From positions 1 through 64,000 of the forward strand of contig MU831937.1 in NCBI GenBank assembly GCA_029204225.1: DNA of 64,000 bases, in the 5' to 3' direction. The stretch is from Diphasiastrum complanatum. Lineage: Eukaryota; Streptophyta; Lycopodiopsida; Lycopodiales; Lycopodiaceae. Made by a program: the position numbers and the translations under genes. Below the pieces are notes generated by a model that was not told the origin of the DNA, ran no database searches, and saw only the letters and a list, made by a program, of their open reading frames with translations. Numbering within the stretch: position 1 is the stretch's first letter; each line of letters starts with the position of its first letter. Shown piece after piece: positions 59,017 to 64,000 of this stretch.

Positions 59017-60265
59017 TTAATTTGGGTCAACAAAAAACAACTCTTCGTAATACCGCCTTAGACGACCACCATTTACGACAGTGTCTAGGAGGATTTCGTC
59101 AGGTGTTTGCAACTGGACTGCACCATTAGGAAATATTTTATTAATAACATACGGCCCCTCACTTCTGAATTTCAATTTGTCGGGGTGCTTCTTGGATGTA
59201 AAAAAGCACCTGGTCACCTAAATGTAGATCTTTATTGCGTAGGTGATGGTCATGCCACGCCTTTTCGCGTCGTTTGTTAACCAGTTGTGTGTGGTAAGAT
59301 ATAAGTCTTGTCTCGCATAACTGGGTTGACGTAAATAGCCTGGTTTTGAGTTGTTGTTCGATTGCAGCTTTTTCACAGAGATATGTTGAAAAAGCTTCCA
59401 TGACTCGTAATGATGGGACTAAAAATTCTACTGGCATTACCACCTCTTGACCATATACTAAGTGGAAAGGGGTAACCCACCCAGTGGCTTTCTTCGGGGT
59501 GGTGCGGTAAGCCCAAACAGTTGAGAAAAGTTTTGTTTCCCAATCAGAGCGACTGGTTTTAACTATCTTGGTCAAAATTTTACATATCGTCTTGTTAGTT
59601 GGTTCAGCCTGGCCATTACATCTAGGGTAGTACGGTGTACTTTTTCTATGAACAACAAGGTGATGGCGTAGGAGGTTATCAATGACAACATTTAAAAAAT
59701 GTGTGTCGCGATCACTAACTAGCTCAATGGGACGCAAAAACTCATCTCGAAACTCATTGTATTGCCGTTGTTTCACTTTTGGTTCTGGGTAATCTTTTGG
59801 TAATGTGGAAGCCTTCAAGTGGCTTCCCTGGGGGTCAGCTGATTTTCCATAGTTTTGATGTTGTTCTTGTTGTTGGCGTTGTGCTCTAGTGAGAACTCTA
59901 ACAGGTTTGGATGAGATATGACGTGCTGAAAGAATCTTGTTAGGTTGTTTAGGACAGTCCTTGAAACTGTGTTTACGGACACAGTCGGGACATTCCACAT
60001 AGTATTGGTTTTTAACTTTACAATCAACCATGAAATGTCCCGTTTCACCACAAATAGAGTAGCGGTTTCTCATTGGGCCTGTGGCAATAGCATAACCATC
60101 TTGGATGGCTAGTTGTGCTGGATTTTCTGGTGGTGTTGAATACTCATCTTGTTTGCACGAGCATGAGTTGTCGGTTTGATAATGTTGAGAACTAACAGAT
60201 GGAAGTGTTGTACCTTGATGATAGGACTGATCGTAGGAGTTTTCAACAAGTGTAAGAAAATATGC
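59017..60265 (-). pseudogene. Gypsy gag knuckle fused by deletion to the integrase C-terminal half
   Basis: From 60265 down, the end of Gag with knuckle CGETGHFMVDC and CPDCVRKHSFKDCPKQPNK is followed in the same frame by integrase: LVSDRDTHFLN (the second catalytic Asp), STPYYPRCNGQAEPTNKT (with the catalytic Glu), WETKLFSTVWAYRTTPKKAT, YGQEVVMPVEF and the chromatin-proximal RREKAWHDHHLRNKDLHLGD. After a frameshift near 59190 it ends KFRSEGPYVINKIF ... VNGGRLRRYYEELFFVDPN. Protease, RT, RNase H and the first integrase Asp are gone, so the fused frame of 304 codons is a deletion product, not a working enzyme. The knuckle portion is the inverted homologue of 51250-51470. Confidence 0.88.
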
Positions 60266-60780
60266 AAGATCTACACCACTATTCCAGCCTATTTAGTTTA
60301 CTTGAGTGCTGATTTCTACCTTATTCCACAAACAAGAAATGAATCCTAATCCGCAACTAAGCAAGAAACAAGGAAACAAGAAACTAGTTAATCCACAATG
60401 CAAGAAAATCAAGCATGCTCATAGAAACTTCACTCAAGAACATTGCCATGAACAAGGAGCTTAGAAATTATCAAGAACTCATGGAAGATATTCTTTTTTT
60501 GCTCAAGAGAACTTAACAATACATTCAAAGCTCCCTCACAAGAGAGGAGAGCCCTGAAATAATCAAAAAGGCTGCCCATGTGGAGCCCAAGTGGCAATTC
60601 TACCAAATTAGAAACTACATATGGAATTTGCCCTTCCACTAAAGGTCACCATCAAAAGGTGGCTCACTCTAACTAATTTAAGGGAGTTTTACATTTATTT
60701 ACAAAGCCTAGGAAATATGACTAGCTCCTACATGGTCGTTCCTTCTCTGGGATACACCATGTAGGCTCACATAGATATTT
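60266..60780 (-). repeat. Inverted LTR fragment of the 15.2-kb family
   Basis: Reverse complement of the middle of the LTR (about 47480-47930): ACACCACTATTCCAGCCTAT, TTTACTTGAGTGCTGATTTC and, near 60645-60670, the block matching GAGTGAGCCACCTTCTGATG. It sits at the 5' side of the inverted gag-integrase relic, so it is the remains of that copy's own 5' LTR; its last part and the primer site are lost. Confidence 0.75.
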
Positions 60781-60855
60781 CACTGTCATCCTAGCTAGTA
60801 ATTTCTCAGCTCTCAGCTTCTTCTGTTATCCTCCTTCTGAGACCTCCTCGGTCAT

Positions 60856-60920
60856 GGGTGGGAGGTATTCTGTGTCTTCGGCTTGGCTCGGCATCTGGGG
60901 ATTCTCTGGAATCTGCTAAC
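60856..60920 (+). repeat. 65-bp direct repeat flanking the inverted block, right copy
   Basis: Partner of 53702-53767. From here to 61293 lies the region before the polypurine tract of the outer element; its inverse begins at 53776. A minus-strand open frame over 61447-60806 reflects lack of stops and has no recognisable motif. Confidence 0.8.
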
Positions 60921-61293
60921 AAGAGGACATAGTCCTCCCAAAAATTTGTACCTGCCAAGAATCCAGAGATGAACCCGTCAATGACAGATACAAGTGATAA
61001 GAAAGAAGACACTTGGGAAGCACTCAAGCATGCAAGTTGTGAAGATGCTAGGAGCTCTCCAAATTTTGAAAATGTCAACCAATTGCAGCAATAAGACATT
61101 CTGGTTAAATTGCGGCAATTTGTGAAAAACACTTTTTGTGATAAAGACTGGCGACAATAAGCACTTGGTTTTATGTAAGCGAACGAGGATCTACGCTTTT
61201 CCAAGTGCCGATTGAAGACGCCAATGCAGAAGCGAAGTGACATCATCCAATATGAGTTGCAGTGGGTCCTGTAACACATTAGGGGTGGGATGA

Positions 61294-62444
61294 TGTTGGC
61301 TGATTCTAACAAATCCCCAAGATACTCGGATAGAGCTACCCAAGAGCACCTCTCACCTGAGATCGAGGAGGTCTCTGAGAAGACGAGATGAATGAAGACT
61401 GAGAGCGAGTATGAGAGTCGAGGAGTACTAGTAGTAATGACAAGCAAGAACTGTGTAAGCCTCGTGGTAAATCCTGAAAGATGGAATGACCATATAGGAA
61501 CTAGTATTTCTAGGCTAAAGTAATAAATGCAAGTAGATCTCTCTTATAGAAAGTAGAGTGAGCCACCTTCTGATGGTGACTTCTAGTGGAGAGCATTATT
61601 CCACTTGTAATTTGTGTAATGTGGAAATGCCACTAGGATGCCACCTAAGGAGCTCTCTTGCTTATTTAAGACTCCCTCTTTGTGAAGAGGAGCTTTTTGT
61701 GACATGTACCTACTCCATGCTGAAATGAGAAGAGCCTCCACGGGGTTTGGTGCATCCATTGAGCTCCTTGATTATGATTGTTTCTTGAGTGAATGCATTC
61801 ATGATCTTTCCCTTCCATCCTATGAGTGTGGTTGTGGATTGTAGAGTGGATTAGATTTCCTGCTTTCCTAGAGTGGACTAGTTTTCATTTCTTGTTTGTT
61901 AATTAAGGTAGGAATCAGCATTCAAGTAAACTAAATAGGCTGGGTTTGTGGTGTAGGTCTTGCATATCTCCTTACATCCCTATTCTTGATGTTCTTGGGA
62001 TGTCCAAAATCAAAAGACTGGCTGGTTTCTTGATGGACTTCTAAAATGTTGTAGATTAATTTCTGGTTTCAACTTTGTGGACTAATCCAGGTGTAGCTCA
62101 GTTTAAGTAATGTGTAGGATCTGATTCAATTCATTTTTGAGTAGGTAGCTGTAGAAACTATTGAATGCTCATTTGGGCTGCATGCTGATCTGTAAATGAA
62201 TATTCATGGCTTGCATCTCTGTTTGAATGTGAGTGCTTTCAAGAGAGAACGACCCTGAGTTGTCCTTTAATAGGTAGGACAAAATACTACCACGTTGTTC
62301 TATTCTCTTCTGCCTGATTTTGGGCTTTCAACAAGAACGAATAACTTAAGCAAGAGCCCACTGCCTCTGTTGACAGGCAGAAGAAGAAGTAAGTAAAAGA
62401 AGTAAAAAACTAACAGATCCTCTGGAGCAGGGGATCTGTCAACA
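61294..62444 (+). repeat. 3' LTR of the 15.2-kb element
   Basis: 1151 bp, from TGTTGGCTGATTC to GGATCTGTCAACA, preceded by the polypurine tract and followed by the duplicated CACAA at 62445-62449. Confidence 0.92.
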
Positions 62445-62449
62445 CACAA

Positions 62450-62592
62450 TGTCGCATTTTGTTCGTCTTTTTTTCGCCTGTGAGAATTTACATGTAAATC
62501 TGCAGACTGCGCGACAACGTGAGTAAACTTTGCAGCATGAATGGAGGTAGATTAAAAGGGGATTTAGGAGAGTATAAGAGATAAATCCAACA
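62450..62592 (-). repeat. 3' LTR piece of the right-edge copia element
   Basis: Ends on the plus strand with AAATCCAACA at 62592, next to a run of seven C that is the polypurine tract of the minus-oriented element. The LTR continues on the other side of the inserted 15.2-kb element, below 47270, where GTGTCGCCTTTTTTGCCTGT resembles sequence just after 62450. Confidence 0.75.
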
Positions 62593-62599
62593 CCCCCCC

Positions 62600-64000
62600 T
62601 TAATCTAAATCCGTGAATGCCTTGATCTTCAAACTAAGCAATGCACAAAATCTGTTGTGTGCATTAACACTTAATGCTTTTGTGAATACATCTGCAACCA
62701 TATCATGCGTTCTGTAGTACGTTAAGTTTACCTCCTTGTTGAGAACCTTGCCCCTGATGTAGTGATATCTGATTTCAATTTGCTTACTCCTAGAGTGAAA
62801 TATAGGGTTGGCCGATAAGGCAATAGCACTTTGATTATCACAAAATGAAATTTTAGGGCTGTATTGATACAGATTAATGTCTGACAGTAAATTCCTCAAC
62901 CAAAATGTTTTCTTAATAGATTGAGAAGCATCAATGTATTCTGCTTCTGTAGAAAAAGCAATAGAGGTTTACTTACGATTATTCCATGAGATAGGACCGT
63001 CGTTGAAGAAGAATGTAAATCCAGATGTGGACTTACGATTGTCTACATCTCCTCCCCAGCTTGCATCAGAATATCCACTGAGCTAATGAAGATTGTCGTT
63101 GCTGACATCTCCATAGCAGATACGCTGGTCCATGGTAGCTCGAATATACCTCATGACTCTTATGAGAGCCTTGCAATGGGTGATGCTAGGATTAGCCATA
63201 TATTGGCTGAGTGAGCTTACTGCAAAAGAGATATTTGGTCTTGTACAGACCATTGCATACATGAGAGATCCAAGTATCGATCGATAAAAATAGTCTCTCA
63301 TCTACTCCTCTTCCTGCTTGGTCTGGAGACATTGGTCCTTTGACAAATGCAGGTCTGGGTCCATTGGTGAGTGAGCTAATTTACAATTCATTAGATTGTA
63401 TATGTTAAGAACATTGTGAAGATACCTTTGTTGAGTGATGTAAATCAGTCATTTTGCTTTATCTCTGTGGATTTGAATGCCCAAACAAAAATGAGCTTCG
63501 CCCATATCAGTCATGTCGAACTCTGAAAACAACATTTGCTTGGAATCCTTGACCAAATTGGTATTGTTGCTGAAGAGCAACGTATCCTCCACGTATAAGA
63601 TGATGGTAATGAAGGATTGTTGTACTGACTTGGAATAGACATTGCAATCAACAGTGCTTGATTTAAATTCTTTTTCGATGAGGAATTTGTTGATCCTCTG
63701 AAACCAAGCTCTGGCAAATTGTTTCAAGCCGTACAGTGCCTTGTGGAGTTTATAGACATGATTCTTCATATCTTCCAGAATGTATCCTTCGAGCTACATC
63801 ATATAGATACCTTCCTGTATAATTCCATTCAGATAAGTTGTTTGTACATCAAGTTGTGGAACTTCGAGGTCGGCAACTGTAGCATAAGACGGATCGACGA
63901 ATGTTTGACTATTGGATTGAAAGTCTTGTTGTAGTCGACGTTCGAGATCTGAGTGAATCCTCATGCTACTAGTGTTGCCTTCCTTCAGTCAATTGCTCTG
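62600..64000 (-). pseudogene. Copia reverse transcriptase/RNase H, broken, continues past the window
   Basis: From the right edge: LDVQTTYLNGIIQEGIYMM, LHKALYGLKQFARAW, the catalytic site as IILYVEDTLLFSNN (usual YVDD; the second Asp is retained and the first replaced by Glu) and MGEAHFCLGIQIHRDKAK. Then YRSILGSLMYAMVCTRPNIS and RNase H: SDASWGGDVDNRKSTSGFTF, STEAEYIDAS, SFCDNQSAIALSANPIFHSR and VADVFTKAL, with the stop at 62600 next to the polypurine tract. Stops near 63080, 62970 and 63785 and frameshifts show it is inactive. The sequence is of a different copia lineage from the element at 29105 (ends in MVADVFTKALSVNAHNRFCA). Confidence 0.9.

Larger units (their letters stand above)
47270..62444 (+). 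mobile_element. 15.2-kb LTR retrotransposon with an inverted internal copy
   Basis: Structure: LTRs 47270-48352 and 61294-62444 (TGTTGGCTGATT ... CAACA), target duplication CACAA at 47265-47269 and 62445-62449, and a polypurine tract AGGGGTGGGATGA (61281-61293). The sequence after the 5' LTR (TTTGACGCTAGTTGCC) looks like a worn version of the TTTGGCGCCGTTGCC primer site seen in some gypsy elements. The interior has a plus-strand gypsy gag relic at 50115-51470 and an inverted, internally deleted copy of the same family occupying about 60780-53776. LTRs show many substitutions and the 5' LTR lacks small segments, so it is far older than the copia at 29105. It inserted into the LTR of the copia element at 62450-64000. 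Confidence 0.9.

Noticed and set aside
60806-61447. Minus-strand ORF of 213 residues
   Set aside because: It spans the pre-polypurine region and the start of the LTR of the 15.2-kb element; no recognisable domain and no support in the inverted copy at 53.8-54.1 kb, where the frame is broken.

Overview
The window is eukaryotic nuclear DNA from a land plant. It has Ty1/copia and Ty3/gypsy LTR retrotransposons primed by initiator tRNA-Met, and a five-exon CYP72-clan cytochrome P450 gene with short GT-AG introns. Only two coding units look intact: the P450 gene (35964-38221, minus) and the polyprotein of a young copia element (29755-33708, minus). Almost everything else is mobile-element sequence in various stages of decay, often nested. 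The high retroelement load and the relics of an unusual ParB-like/DNA-methyltransferase gene and of a DUF7869-like gene would suit a seed-free plant such as a fern or lycophyte, but this is only an inference.

Left part (1-10.5 kb): a DUF7869-like relic (361-1523, minus) follows a serine-rich exon (1732-2315, minus). A solo-LTR-like repeat (2525-3197) cuts into a truncated plus-strand copy of a multi-exon gene. A longer, nearly complete but broken minus-strand copy of the same gene lies at 9631-6187. I reconstruct it as six exons coding for an N-terminal unknown region, a ParB/sulfiredoxin-like domain and a C-terminal beta-class N4/N6 DNA methyltransferase. The two copies form a giant inverted repeat. 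Next to the start of the longer copy (9862-10426) are 13 copies of a 15-17 bp palindrome with core CTATGCTNAGCATAG; the same palindrome occurs inside the introns of both copies. This is the most unusual feature of the window.

Middle part (10.5-28.4 kb): a 4.2-kb non-autonomous gag-only LTR element (11033-15242, TSD CTTAT) interrupts a copia relic. A copia RT/RNase H relic (17355-18533), a gypsy relic (20200-22165), a relative of the gag-only element (24005-25560) and another copia relic (27533-28432) follow. The intact copia element (29105-35535, TSD GTAAG, LTRs differing at 2 of 655 sites) inserted next to the last relic, and the P450 gene begins about 430 bp beyond it.

Right part (38.6-64 kb): largely non-coding DNA with LTR fragments, a copia relic (42290-44036) of the same lineage as the intact element, a gypsy protease relic, and a 15.2-kb LTR retrotransposon (47270-62444, TSD CACAA). 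The latter contains a gag relic on the plus strand and, inserted head-to-head, an inverted internally deleted copy of the same family (gag knuckle joined to integrase), with an extra ORF of unknown function (57366-54559) and three arrays of one minisatellite motif. This element sits inside the LTR of another copia element whose RT/RNase H (62600-64000, minus) runs off the window. No rRNA, tRNA or CRISPR feature was found.
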